The position numbers and the translations under genes are program-made. From Prevotella sp. (GTDB taxonomy: Bacteria; Bacteroidota; Bacteroidia; Bacteroidales; Bacteroidaceae): 44,670 bases of DNA. The stretch covers positions 1 to 44,670 of the forward strand of contig JAFSNG010000008.1 of assembly GCA_017447515.1 (NCBI GenBank), given 5' to 3'. This document shows, piece by piece, positions 34,771 to 42,235 of this stretch. Each line of letters begins with the position of its first letter. Within the stretch, counting starts at the first letter, position 1. The notes beneath the pieces were generated by a model. It was not told the origin of the DNA, searched no databases, and saw only the letters and a list, made by a program, of their open reading frames with translations.

Positions 34771-34894
34771 AGATTCTAAATCCAGTTTTATATTTACAAC
34801 TCTTTTCTGAAAATTTTAATTTTTGCTTAATCTGCTGATTTTTAGTTGGTTATACTGACCCCACCAACATTTCTAAAAGTGGGAGCAGGTGGGG

Positions 34895-35572
34895 TCATGT
34901 GGGGTCAGTCCTTTTGTGTCTTTTTTGGAAGCCAATTAGCAGGCCATAGAGCACTTTTGCCTCGTCAGATTCTAATTTTGCACTCAAACGTCTCACTGCA
35001 CTACTTGCACTATTATAATAAGGTTCGAAGGCAAATTCCAAATCCGTTAGCTGAAGCCCACGCGCTTTTATTTCCTCCAACTCCAAAAGACCACCTATAA
35101 ATGGAGCCACCGTCATCACACCATCGTACTTGTTTGACTTGAAGTGACGGCTTATAAACTCATTGATTTTGTTCTCATGGTTCTTCCTCAGGTCATCCAT
35201 CATCTTCGCTATACGCTGACCATCCACAAAGAACACATACTCGCCCTGCCATGCTCTGGTATTGGTCTTGATGGTCTCGCCATTCTTCTTAGCAGCCTCC
35301 ATCACAATAGCCTTCACCCTGTTCACAAAAACGTCGGCAGGTGGCAAGTCTGGCTTCACCTTTACTTTAGGCGCACTATTATCCTCAGCCGTTTCGTCCA
35401 CCATCTCTTCAAAATCGGCAAACTCCTTCTCCAGTTCCTCAGCCTCCTTTTCTTCCTGCTGCTTCCAGTCACCCTTCTGCTCAGGCACGTTATATTGTGC
35501 GAACTTAATCATGATGCTCCCAGCCTGGTGCACATGCTTATCGCCCTTGATATATTCCTTCGTATCACTCAT
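34895..35572 (-). CDS. Unknown acidic protein, last gene of the AAA operon
   Basis: A 225-aa protein, not recognised. Residues 35-60 are a highly charged helix (EEKEAEELEKEFADFEEMV), probably coiled coil. The C-terminal half is helical and ends basic (KLESDEAKVLYGLLIGFQKR). GEYVFFVDGQRIAKMMDDLR suggests a small folded core in the middle. It begins 16 nt after the 275-aa gene and is followed by a terminator, so it is the last gene of the AAA/DUF4143-headed unit. There is no signal peptide or membrane helix. Confidence 0.65.
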   Translation of the reverse strand: MSDTKEYIKGDKHVHQAGSIMIKFAQYNVPEQKGDWKQQEEKEAEELEKEFADFEEMVDETAEDNSAPKVKVKPDLPPADVFVNRVKAIVMEAAKKNGETIKTNTRAWQGEYVFFVDGQRIAKMMDDLRKNHENKINEFISRHFKSNKYDGVMTVAPFIGGLLELEEIKARGLQLTDLEFAFEPYYNSASSAVRRLSAKLESDEAKVLYGLLIGFQKRHKRTDPT

Positions 35573-35588
35573 CGTATTTTATCTCCTT

Positions 35589-36416
35589 CTACTCCAGCAG
35601 GTTCTTCTGTTGTTCTGCTATGCGTGCAGCAATCTCAGCAGGGTCAGCACCTTCAGGTATGCCCATCTTCAGCAACTGCGCTCCATCTTGAAACTCGTTC
35701 TTGTCGCCATAGATATTCTGTGTCCTTGGTTCTTCCAAACTTTTCTTCACAGCCTCATCCATTTGCTCCTGCCTGTCCTGTTGCTCCTTCTGCTGGGCAT
35801 ACATCTTCTTTTCCACGATGCCGCTTCGCTGACTCCAGGCTGTACCACGCAAAAGATTGTCTGCTTGTTCCAGCGCACGTTGCTGTAACTCTATCGTTGG
35901 GAATCGCAGCACGCATTGCTCGATGGTGTCAAGGTCGATGGCTTCGCCAGATGCTTTCATTTCAGTCAACAACGAGGTTACAACACCTATACGATGCCCT
36001 GCCTGTTCCTCTTTATCCTCCGTCATGCGCACACCCTCCCAGAGCCGCTTCAACAACGGATGATCATGTGTGGCTCCAGCCAATGCAGCGCAATAGGCAT
36101 GATACGGACTCTCCTTCGTTGGACGGAACATGGCCACCAGCATATACATCAGAATCATCAGCACCAGGAATGCCGACGTTTCGCCATACTTCTCCGTAAG
36201 CTCCTCTTGTAGTATCTCAACTGCCAACTCAGGACGCTTCGCTGCCAATAGCGGTTTCCATCGCACAGCAGCCTCATCCCATAACTCAGCAGGACTGGGC
36301 TCGTCGTACTCCACCGTTATCTCCTTCAGCGTGTCGTACAGGTCGCAGAACAACTGCTCGTCCAGCAGTTCGGCCGTCCGCATCCCACATCGCTTTGCAT
36401 CCCAACGTTCGTACAT
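35589..36416 (-). CDS. Unknown protein with one hydrophobic segment
   Basis: A 275-aa protein, not recognised. The N-terminal region is helical and acidic (LYDTLKEITVEYDEPSPAEL); a hydrophobic stretch at about 84-96 (FLVLMILMYMLVAMF) may be a membrane helix or a buried core helix. A Gln/Lys/Glu-rich coiled coil follows at about 200-230 (KKMYAQQKEQQDRQEQMDEA), and the C-terminus has PEGADPAEIAARIAEQQKNL. It starts 5 nt after the 299-aa gene and ends 16 nt before the 225-aa gene, so all three are surely cotranscribed. Confidence 0.65.
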   Translation of the reverse strand: MYERWDAKRCGMRTAELLDEQLFCDLYDTLKEITVEYDEPSPAELWDEAAVRWKPLLAAKRPELAVEILQEELTEKYGETSAFLVLMILMYMLVAMFRPTKESPYHAYCAALAGATHDHPLLKRLWEGVRMTEDKEEQAGHRIGVVTSLLTEMKASGEAIDLDTIEQCVLRFPTIELQQRALEQADNLLRGTAWSQRSGIVEKKMYAQQKEQQDRQEQMDEAVKKSLEEPRTQNIYGDKNEFQDGAQLLKMGIPEGADPAEIAARIAEQQKNLLE

Positions 36417-36421
36417 ACTCC

Positions 36422-37321
36422 TTATGCGTAAACAACTTGAATCTTATCGAGGAAATCCACTATGGCCTGCCACTTGCGAGGTATCAGTTCCTGTTCTTCC
36501 AAGCCCTTTAGAGCCTGGTCAGACAGTTCCTCCTGCACAATGGTTTCCAGTCCAATCTTGCGCCACTTACGGGCACCCTTGGGCCTCATCATAATCACCT
36601 TACCACTGGCACTCGCCGCCTTGATCATCGATTCCAGAATCAGATCGCCCTTCTGCAGCACAGCCTTCTCCTTGGGAGGCGCTGTAATGGTGGTCTTAGG
36701 CTCAGTATTCGTTCTGCGAGCCAGCTCTGTGTAGTATTCGCCCACCATATCAGAAATCTCTGGAAGGTTGGGATAAGGAAACTTAAACGTCACGCTGGCA
36801 ATGCCCTGGTCATACTCGCTCACCACGTCCCAGAACTCGCGTGTGCGATACTTTGCATTAATCTGCACCTGCAGGCGCTTACTCCACAGCCGACGGTTGA
36901 ACGTCTCTTCCATGATGTGTGCCACCGTCTGCGTATCGCTGAAAGCCTGCGCACGATTCTCGATGGCAATAATCTGCTTGTCCTTGCGATTGTCGATGAT
37001 GACGATGAGACTGGGATTGTCCTCCTCCGTCCAGCGGTTAAAGTCCTTCTCGTGTACCTGTGTCGTGGTGTTAGCCAGTCGCATCACGATGATACCGTCT
37101 CGCTGTGCCACTATCAGATGCTCAAACTGCTTATACTCGCTGTCGCTATTGTTGCGGCTTTTCGTAAATCGCAGTTTGCTCTCCTTCAGAAACAACTCGC
37201 CCAGCAACTCCTGCTTCATTGCCAGCGACTCCTCCACCTTCACTTCAGGCGAAAACATATCCGGCTCCTGCGGCTGGTTGATGGGCTTGAATAAGTATGT
37301 GTAAATTGTAAATCTTGTCAT
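36422..37321 (-). CDS. Unknown 299-aa protein following the AAA ATPase
   Basis: A 299-aa protein, not recognised. It mixes strands and helices: an N-terminal RFTIYTYLFKPI, a charged helix (MKQELLGELFLKESKLRFTK), strands (GIIVMRLANTT, SLIVIIDNRKDKQIIAIENR), and a helical C-terminus (IGLETIVQEELSDQALKGLE). The strand IIAIENRAQAFSD is followed by a helix containing TVAHIMEETFNRRLW. No signal peptide or membrane helix is seen. It starts 9 nt after the AAA gene and 5 nt before the 275-aa gene begins, making a compact operon. A later start (Met22, MFSPEVKVEE) is possible but the earlier one is in good spacing. Confidence 0.65.
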   Translation of the reverse strand: MTRFTIYTYLFKPINQPQEPDMFSPEVKVEESLAMKQELLGELFLKESKLRFTKSRNNSDSEYKQFEHLIVAQRDGIIVMRLANTTTQVHEKDFNRWTEEDNPSLIVIIDNRKDKQIIAIENRAQAFSDTQTVAHIMEETFNRRLWSKRLQVQINAKYRTREFWDVVSEYDQGIASVTFKFPYPNLPEISDMVGEYYTELARRTNTEPKTTITAPPKEKAVLQKGDLILESMIKAASASGKVIMMRPKGARKWRKIGLETIVQEELSDQALKGLEEQELIPRKWQAIVDFLDKIQVVYA

Positions 37322-37330
37322 ATATCGTTT

Positions 37331-38713
37331 TTATCTATTACTTTCATTATCACACAAATTAGAAACAGCAAACAGAGGGGTAATCCAGATGTGGCGAAGT
37401 GCATCAGCATCCTGCTTGTCGTGATTCTCCAACAAAGCAAAGTTCTCCAACGAACAGCGTATGGCCTCTGTGAGGTGCTTCTGACGCATAAACAGATAGA
37501 GGCTCTTCATCTTGCCGCTGACACCAGCCTTACACTCTATAGGGAGCACTTTCATGTCGCGGGCTATGATATAGTCCACCTCAGAGTTCGCGCCGTCTGC
37601 CGTGTTCTCCCAGTAATACAGATCGTGCTGAGAGCGAGGATTATTATATTTTATAAGTTCCCATCCCAGCATCATCTCTGCCAGGCCTCCTTTGTTCACC
37701 AAATCCTCGGCAGTTCCTGCCAGTATCATTTCCGTCAACTGACGTGCACCGCCCAGATCCATGTCGAGTATACGCAGCATAAGACCGCTATCCAAGTAGA
37801 TATACTTACGGAATTTGTCGTTTACCTCTGCCCCCAACGGCAGACCGTTGGCAGCTGTATGGCTCACACGCTTGATGACACCAGCATCGCACAGCAATCC
37901 CAACGCTTTCTTCACATCTTCTGCGCGACTGTCGCCCTCAACCTTGCTATAGGTAAACTTGCTTCCCGTCTGAAGGATAACACCCTGAAGCGTATTTCTC
38001 AGCAAAGTGGTATCCACCTTCTTGCCATATTTTTTAAAATCGTCATAATAGGTCAGTTGGATATCGTCCAGTTCCGTCTGACAATTGCGGTAGTCGTGCG
38101 TAGAAACCCAAGCAGCCACGCTTGCCGGCATGCCACCCACCATCAGGAATGTACGGTAGTGCTGCACCAAATCGTTATACAGCGGCGTGAGCAATGGCTT
38201 CTGATAGCTGGCTTCCTGTTTAGCCTTTATCCAAGCAGCCTTGCCTTCAGCCATCAAGAACTCATCAAACGAGAAGGGGTAAACGAACAATGAGCGAATC
38301 CTGCCTACACCAAACGATGGTAAATCCTTGAGGGCAAACTCCAGCAACGAACCTGCTGCCACCACATGCAGCCCAGGAAAATCCTCCTTAAATGCCCAAA
38401 GACTCTTGATAGCATCTGGCGAATCCTGAATCTCGTCGAGAAACAACAGGGTCTTCCCTGCCTCCACAGGCGTATTATACAACATGCTCAGATTGTTGGC
38501 CAGATCATGCACATCGTGTACACGCTCAAACACCTCTATCATATCAGGACGCTTCTCGAAATTCACTTCGATGAAGTAGTCGAACGACTCTGCCAAGTGC
38601 TCTACAGCCCACGACTTGCCCACCTGACGTGCTCCTCGAAGCAACAGCGGTTTCAGGCTGCTACTATTCTTCCACTCCATAAGGAGTCTGTCTATAGTTC
38701 TGTTTAAATACAT
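37331..38713 (-). CDS. AAA-family ATPase with DUF4143 domain
   Basis: A 460-aa protein. N-terminal AAA_14 domain with Walker A LLRGARQVGKSWAVEHLAES (about 22-41) and Walker B-type LLFLDEIQDSPDAI (about 90-103), then a C-terminal DUF4143 domain (about 190-400) ending in a PD-(D/E)xK-like segment, EVDYIIARDMKVLPIECKAG, which has the D...E-x-K spacing of a nuclease fold. Such ATPases are abundant in Bacteroidota; their function is unclear. It begins at ATG 38713 or ATG 38722; the first leaves a better leader below the promoter. It heads a compact row of unknown genes (9 nt to the next). A 33-bp-periodic repeat array lies upstream. Confidence 0.85.
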   Translation of the reverse strand: MYLNRTIDRLLMEWKNSSSLKPLLLRGARQVGKSWAVEHLAESFDYFIEVNFEKRPDMIEVFERVHDVHDLANNLSMLYNTPVEAGKTLLFLDEIQDSPDAIKSLWAFKEDFPGLHVVAAGSLLEFALKDLPSFGVGRIRSLFVYPFSFDEFLMAEGKAAWIKAKQEASYQKPLLTPLYNDLVQHYRTFLMVGGMPASVAAWVSTHDYRNCQTELDDIQLTYYDDFKKYGKKVDTTLLRNTLQGVILQTGSKFTYSKVEGDSRAEDVKKALGLLCDAGVIKRVSHTAANGLPLGAEVNDKFRKYIYLDSGLMLRILDMDLGGARQLTEMILAGTAEDLVNKGGLAEMMLGWELIKYNNPRSQHDLYYWENTADGANSEVDYIIARDMKVLPIECKAGVSGKMKSLYLFMRQKHLTEAIRCSLENFALLENHDKQDADALRHIWITPLFAVSNLCDNESNR

Positions 38714-38733
38714 ATTGCGCATCTTTTGGAATG

Positions 38734-38741
38734 CAAAGATA
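38734..38741 (-). promoter_or_regulatory. -7 box of the AAA/DUF4143 operon
   Basis: Minus-strand TATCTTTG, a perfect TAnnTTTG, 20 nt before the ATG at 38713. The expected -33 position (about 38761-38764) holds only CTTG and coincides with the most degenerate copy of the upstream repeat array. Confidence 0.5.
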
Positions 38742-38786
38742 GTGTTTTTCTATGAAATAAACAAGGAATTAATATAAATTAATGAT

Positions 38787-38868
38787 AAAATCGAGAGGAA
38801 TAAAGAGTAAAACTTTTATAAAAACGAGAGGAATATAGGTTCCTTTTATGACAAAAACGATATGAATT
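38787..38868. repeat. Direct repeats at exact 33-bp spacing upstream of the AAA gene
   Basis: The decamer CGAGAGGAAT occurs at 38792-38801 and 38825-38834, with a variant CGATATGAAT at 38858-38867; each is preceded by an A-run and the starts are exactly 33 bp apart. A fourth degenerate copy (ACAAGGAAT) lies at 38761-38769, in the -33 region. The regular spacing of about three helical turns suggests protein binding on one DNA face. The rest of the 298-nt gap (38723-39020) is AT-rich plus a second repeat family. Confidence 0.7.
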
Positions 38869-38875
38869 CCGTTCT

Positions 38876-39028
38876 CCATCTTCCATCAAACATCAGCCAT
38901 CTTCCCTCAGCCATCAGACATCTTTCCAGAGATTCTCCTGTACTTCCCAAGGTTTGTATGCCATAATATTACTCTTTTATTATTTTTGCCTATCTTCCAT
39001 CAGCCTTCAGACATCAGACATCATTCAG
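38876..39028. repeat. CATC-rich short repeats
   Basis: Iterated pieces of CATCTTCCATCA, TCAGCCATC and CAGACATCAGACATC form two clusters, at 38876-38933 and 38992-39028, separated by about 60 nt. The second cluster runs into the stop codon of the 97-aa gene. Units are not evenly spaced and have no CRISPR-like repeat/spacer pattern. Confidence 0.65.
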
Positions 39029-39314
39029 TCCCAACCACTATCATCATTATTTTCCATATAGCGGCCCATGCCGTTGCTATCCATAGCCATTCTCTGACAT
39101 TAAGCTCAGGGTGAGGGTCATACATCGCCAACGTGGCAATATAATATGCCTCGTTGAAAGCTTTCTCTGCATCGAACTTGAAATAATAAGGCCTATCCTT
39201 TACTCGCAGATATACCTTATACAGTTCTTTATTCAAATCGTCGCTACGCAGGAAGTCATCCAGCGTGCGACGATCAGTATATACAAAATCTCGCGGTAGT
39301 TTTTCTATCTTCAT
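39021..39314 (-). CDS. Unknown small protein
   Basis: A 97-aa protein, not recognised. The N-terminal half is polar (MKIEKLPRDFVYTDRRTLDD, then FLRSDDLNKELYKVYLRVKD); the C-terminal half has an Ala/Tyr-rich helix and a hydrophobic end (EWLWIATAWAAIWKIMMIVV) that could be a membrane helix. Its stop lies at the edge of the CATC repeat cluster, so the original C-terminus may have been trimmed. It starts 39 nt after the LPD28-like gene and may be transcribed with the restriction-modification genes. Confidence 0.5.
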   Translation of the reverse strand: MKIEKLPRDFVYTDRRTLDDFLRSDDLNKELYKVYLRVKDRPYYFKFDAEKAFNEAYYIATLAMYDPHPELNVREWLWIATAWAAIWKIMMIVVGTE

Positions 39315-39353
39315 ATTATGCTACCTTGTTGAATTGTTCATTTCCGTAAATAA

Positions 39354-39653
39354 TCAATAAAAGTGTCCGTATCTGATTTCAAACACATTTTTGTTGCCGT
39401 TCTCGCCAAAGGGTATCTTCGTGCGAGTAACAAATGTTCCAGAGTGATTGACCCATACGTGTGGTTCAATGAAAACGATATATCCCCATTCATCCTCATC
39501 GTCCTCACGAAACTCATACATGTGAAAACCTTTGGGGCATTCCTTGTGGTCAAATCTTTGGTCAAGATACCACCCACGAATGCAATGCTTCCTGCCGTCA
39601 GCAGTCTCAATGCCGATGTAGTATTTGTCGAAAGATTGGAGGAACTTAATCAT
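39354..39653 (-). CDS. Small LPD28-like protein coupled to the methyltransferase
   Basis: A 99-aa protein. The pattern GRKHCIRGWYLDQRF, then CPKGFHMYEFREDDEDEWGY, IEPHVWVNHSGTFVTR resembles the LPD28 domain found in large polyvalent proteins of phages and mobile elements; this recognition is by eye. Its ATG lies 2 nt after the methyltransferase stop (TAAGTATG), so translation is probably coupled. A role as an accessory of the restriction-modification unit, or a passenger of mobile DNA, is possible. No catalytic residues can be named. Confidence 0.5.
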   Translation of the reverse strand: MIKFLQSFDKYYIGIETADGRKHCIRGWYLDQRFDHKECPKGFHMYEFREDDEDEWGYIVFIEPHVWVNHSGTFVTRTKIPFGENGNKNVFEIRYGHFY

Positions 39654-39655
39654 AC

Positions 39656-41410
39656 TTACATCGCCAATATGGCTCTCAAATTCGTATCAGTAAACGTGCG
39701 CCAAATCATCAACTTGATAGGCTTATAGTCCTCGAACAGTTGCTTGACGAACTTAATCTCAAACACCAGACGGAAGTCATTCTCGTCTGCCGTTTCCACA
39801 AATTCATGCTTCGTGCCAACACGAGCGACTTCAATCTGATACAGGTCGCGAATACCCTTGCCTTTTGTGTAAGGCATGAAGTAATATAGCTTGTTGAGTT
39901 TCACCGTCGAAGGGAACTTTTTGCCTGTAAAGTATGCTTTTGCACGCTGATGGGTATAGGGTTCGATATACTTGTCAGGCACAAGACTTACCAGAACGTT
40001 CTTCGAGTCATCAAGATCACTATTGTCAATGTTCTTCTTGTGAGCGAATGGGTTGTTAATGATGCTGACATTCTTAGGATATTGCTCGTGCATGTCGAAC
40101 ATATCAAGCTCAAAGAGTTGTGGAGGAAGCATTTCGTGTCCTGCCTTATCAGCTTCTTCATACTGGCTCTCCTCAGGATACTGCGCATCAATCTCATTGA
40201 ACAAACGTATCAGCGAGCGTCCAATGGCAAATGCGAGATTCACAGGTACAGCATTTCCTATTTGTTTATACTGGTCTGACATGTTACCCTCAAACTCCCA
40301 ATAATCTGGGAAGGTCTGAATGCGTGCATACTCGCGAACAGTCAAAGGACGTGTCTCTGTTGGGTGACAGCGTTCCGTTTGTTTCTGAGCAGGTGCGCAG
40401 GTTAATGTCAGCGAAGGTTCGTCCATTGAAAGACGGCGAGCCATTCCTGTTTTACCACCTCCAAGATAGAAACTTCCACCCATATATTCTTTTTGTTCCT
40501 CTACAGGCAGGTCACGCCAATCACCACCCTCTGGAACCATTGCCATCACGCGGGCTTTCTTGGCAGGATAAAGTTGACCTTCAGACTCAGGCACATCTTT
40601 ATCAAATAGTTCACCGCTAAAGAATGCGTCACGTAGCGTCATTACTCGACGATATGGATCAGGCCACCTGAAACGGAAACCTTGTTCATAGATGTCATTT
40701 CGAATAGCAATGAGTATTAATCGTTCGCGTTTCTGTGGGACTTGGTACATAATTGCCTTCAGCACACGAGGCTCAACAAGTGTGTAACCAAGTTCTGCAA
40801 TGGCATTACGGATAATATCAAGTGTCCTTCCGTCTTCATGTGACAACAGACCCTTTACGTTTTCGCCCATGAACACTTTTGGCTGGATTTCACGAACTGC
40901 GCGAGCCAACTCAAAGAACAGGGTACCACGAGTATCGTTGAGACCGCCTTTTTTGCCTGCGTACGAGAAAGCCTGGCAAGGGAAACCACCTGAAAGGAAG
41001 TCCACTTTGCCACGAAGCGGAGTGAAGTCCACCTGATGAATGTCACCCTCCAACACATTCCATTCAGGGTGATTGCGTCTGAGTGTCTGGCAGGCCATAG
41101 CATCCATTTCGTTCAGTAGCACATGACGGAAACCAGCCAAATGCATACCAAGCGCCAAACCTCCAGCACCAGCAAACAGTTCTACAGAAGTAAAGTCGCG
41201 AAGAGGCGCAACATGAAACTCTTCATCCCAATTGGTGTCAAGCATCATTCGTACAGGCTCCACATCAGTAAGTTCCTCCATGTAGAAGCCCTCTTTGCCC
41301 TTTTCGTTCCTATGATAAGGATATACGCCGCTCTCGCCCCACTTCTGCGTTGTAGCAAGTGAGGTTCCCGTAAGGTCGGCTAAGTTCGTTGCAGATAAAA
41401 ATGTTGGCAT
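39656..41410 (-). CDS. DNA (cytosine-5-)-methyltransferase of a type II R-M system
   Basis: A 584-aa C5 methylase. Motifs in order: I SVELFAGAGGLALGMHLAGF (75-94, SAM binding), IV SGGFPCQAFSYAGKKGG with catalytic Cys145, VI FMGENVKGLL, VIII VPQKRERLILIAIR, and IX/X TVREYARIQTFPDYW and IGNAVPVNLAFAIG. The methylase core ends near residue 400. Extra parts are an N-terminal segment of about 65 residues with a MerR-like helix-turn-helix appearance (TNLADLTGTSLATTQKWGES) and a C-terminal domain of about 150 residues (from about 430) that I do not recognise. The start overlaps the restriction gene stop by 1 nt (TAATG). The recognition site cannot be read from the sequence. Confidence 0.93.
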   Translation of the reverse strand: MPTFLSATNLADLTGTSLATTQKWGESGVYPYHRNEKGKEGFYMEELTDVEPVRMMLDTNWDEEFHVAPLRDFTSVELFAGAGGLALGMHLAGFRHVLLNEMDAMACQTLRRNHPEWNVLEGDIHQVDFTPLRGKVDFLSGGFPCQAFSYAGKKGGLNDTRGTLFFELARAVREIQPKVFMGENVKGLLSHEDGRTLDIIRNAIAELGYTLVEPRVLKAIMYQVPQKRERLILIAIRNDIYEQGFRFRWPDPYRRVMTLRDAFFSGELFDKDVPESEGQLYPAKKARVMAMVPEGGDWRDLPVEEQKEYMGGSFYLGGGKTGMARRLSMDEPSLTLTCAPAQKQTERCHPTETRPLTVREYARIQTFPDYWEFEGNMSDQYKQIGNAVPVNLAFAIGRSLIRLFNEIDAQYPEESQYEEADKAGHEMLPPQLFELDMFDMHEQYPKNVSIINNPFAHKKNIDNSDLDDSKNVLVSLVPDKYIEPYTHQRAKAYFTGKKFPSTVKLNKLYYFMPYTKGKGIRDLYQIEVARVGTKHEFVETADENDFRLVFEIKFVKQLFEDYKPIKLMIWRTFTDTNLRAILAM

Positions 41411-42126
41411 TAAAGACCTCCTCTATCTTCGATTTCCTTAGCAATCTCTTTGATTTTGGCTAATATCATATGACTGCCGTCAATGTTATCCTCTTCAACG
41501 ACCTCACCAAAGGCCTTTGCAAGACGGTGATAGAATTGCTTGTCACCTGTCAAATGCTCCCAAAATTCTGCGCCACAGTATACAGGATAATGAGAATTGA
41601 TGATTTTATAATGTCCTGACAAATCATCTTCTTCTCCGTATAAGACACCAACTATCATGTCGTCAATCTGAATAGATAAACGATCAAGACGAGCCTTATT
41701 ATTGAGGTGCTTGAAATGACCTAAGATGGTAGCCACGTCATCTTTATTAATTGTTTGTGGCCCAGCCTTACATTGACAGTATTTCTTCCGTCCGTCAAGA
41801 GCATCCTCAAACTCTATGTCTATACCATCAATACCAGATGCACATCCAGCAACCTCAGCCAGTTGTGAAATAAAAATCTGAATATTTTGGCCAAAACTGG
41901 TATTGATACTTGTACCAAGAATACGAGGATACACTAACGCTTTGGCTAACGACTCTGGTTCTGTGTTTCCACAAAGGAACGCTGCCAGGTAGTTAACCAA
42001 GAAGGGATTAAACTTGAATTTCTTTAATTCCAATGCCTGCAACCCTTTTATGTGGTTGGGTATAATAATCTCACGGAAATAAGTCTTTCCGCTTTCAATT
42101 ATTTGTTTCTTTTGCTTTTCAGTCAT
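41410..42126 (-). CDS. Type II restriction endonuclease, PmeII-like
   Basis: A 238-aa protein. GIDGIDIEFEDAL followed by KKYCQCKAGPQTIN matches the PD-(D/E)xK core of the PmeII family, with Asp103 and a Q-x-K variant (Gln118-Cys-Lys120) in place of E-x-K. Glu105 and the preceding SFGQNIQIFISQLAEVAG helix are also family-like. It lies directly upstream of the cytosine methylase and shares the TAATG stop/start with it, which makes it the cognate nuclease. Specificity is unknown. Producing the nuclease before the methylase means that control of expression matters; a possible antisense RNA promoter lies just upstream. Confidence 0.82.
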   Translation of the reverse strand: MTEKQKKQIIESGKTYFREIIIPNHIKGLQALELKKFKFNPFLVNYLAAFLCGNTEPESLAKALVYPRILGTSINTSFGQNIQIFISQLAEVAGCASGIDGIDIEFEDALDGRKKYCQCKAGPQTINKDDVATILGHFKHLNNKARLDRLSIQIDDMIVGVLYGEEDDLSGHYKIINSHYPVYCGAEFWEHLTGDKQFYHRLAKAFGEVVEEDNIDGSHMILAKIKEIAKEIEDRGGL

Positions 42127-42142
42127 ATTTTTCTCTTTTAAT

Positions 42143-42173
42143 TTTGTTATTTCTAAAAATATATCTATCTTTG
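42143..42173 (+). promoter_or_regulatory. Plus-strand promoter of a probable small RNA
   Basis: TTTG (42143-42146), an exact 19-nt spacer and TATCTTTG (42166-42173) form a full consensus promoter pointing away from the restriction gene and against mrr. The predicted start is near 42180. No plus-strand gene follows. Confidence 0.6.
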
Positions 42174-42179
42174 CATCGA

Positions 42180-42235
42180 TGAATCCCGCTAACCTCTGGC
42201 CGCAAGGTCAAGTTAGTGGGTATTGTTTTATATAG
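42180..42235 (+). ncRNA. Candidate small RNA with GNRA-capped hairpin, antisense to the mrr 3' end
   Basis: Just below the promoter, arms CCCGCTAAC (42185-42193) and GTTAGTGGG (42212-42220) pair, enclosing TGGCC-GCAA-GGTCA, a second stem closed by a GCAA tetraloop. Both stems contain a G-U pair that would be an A-C mismatch on the opposite strand, so the RNA is read rightward. The following TATTGTTTTATAT is U-rich and could end the transcript just inside the mrr stop region (42228). The start and end positions are estimates. Confidence 0.55.

Noticed and set aside
38787-39028. CRISPR array
   Set aside because: The repeated cores are only 10-15 nt, the 33-bp units share flanks, the CATC units are irregular, and there are no cas genes.
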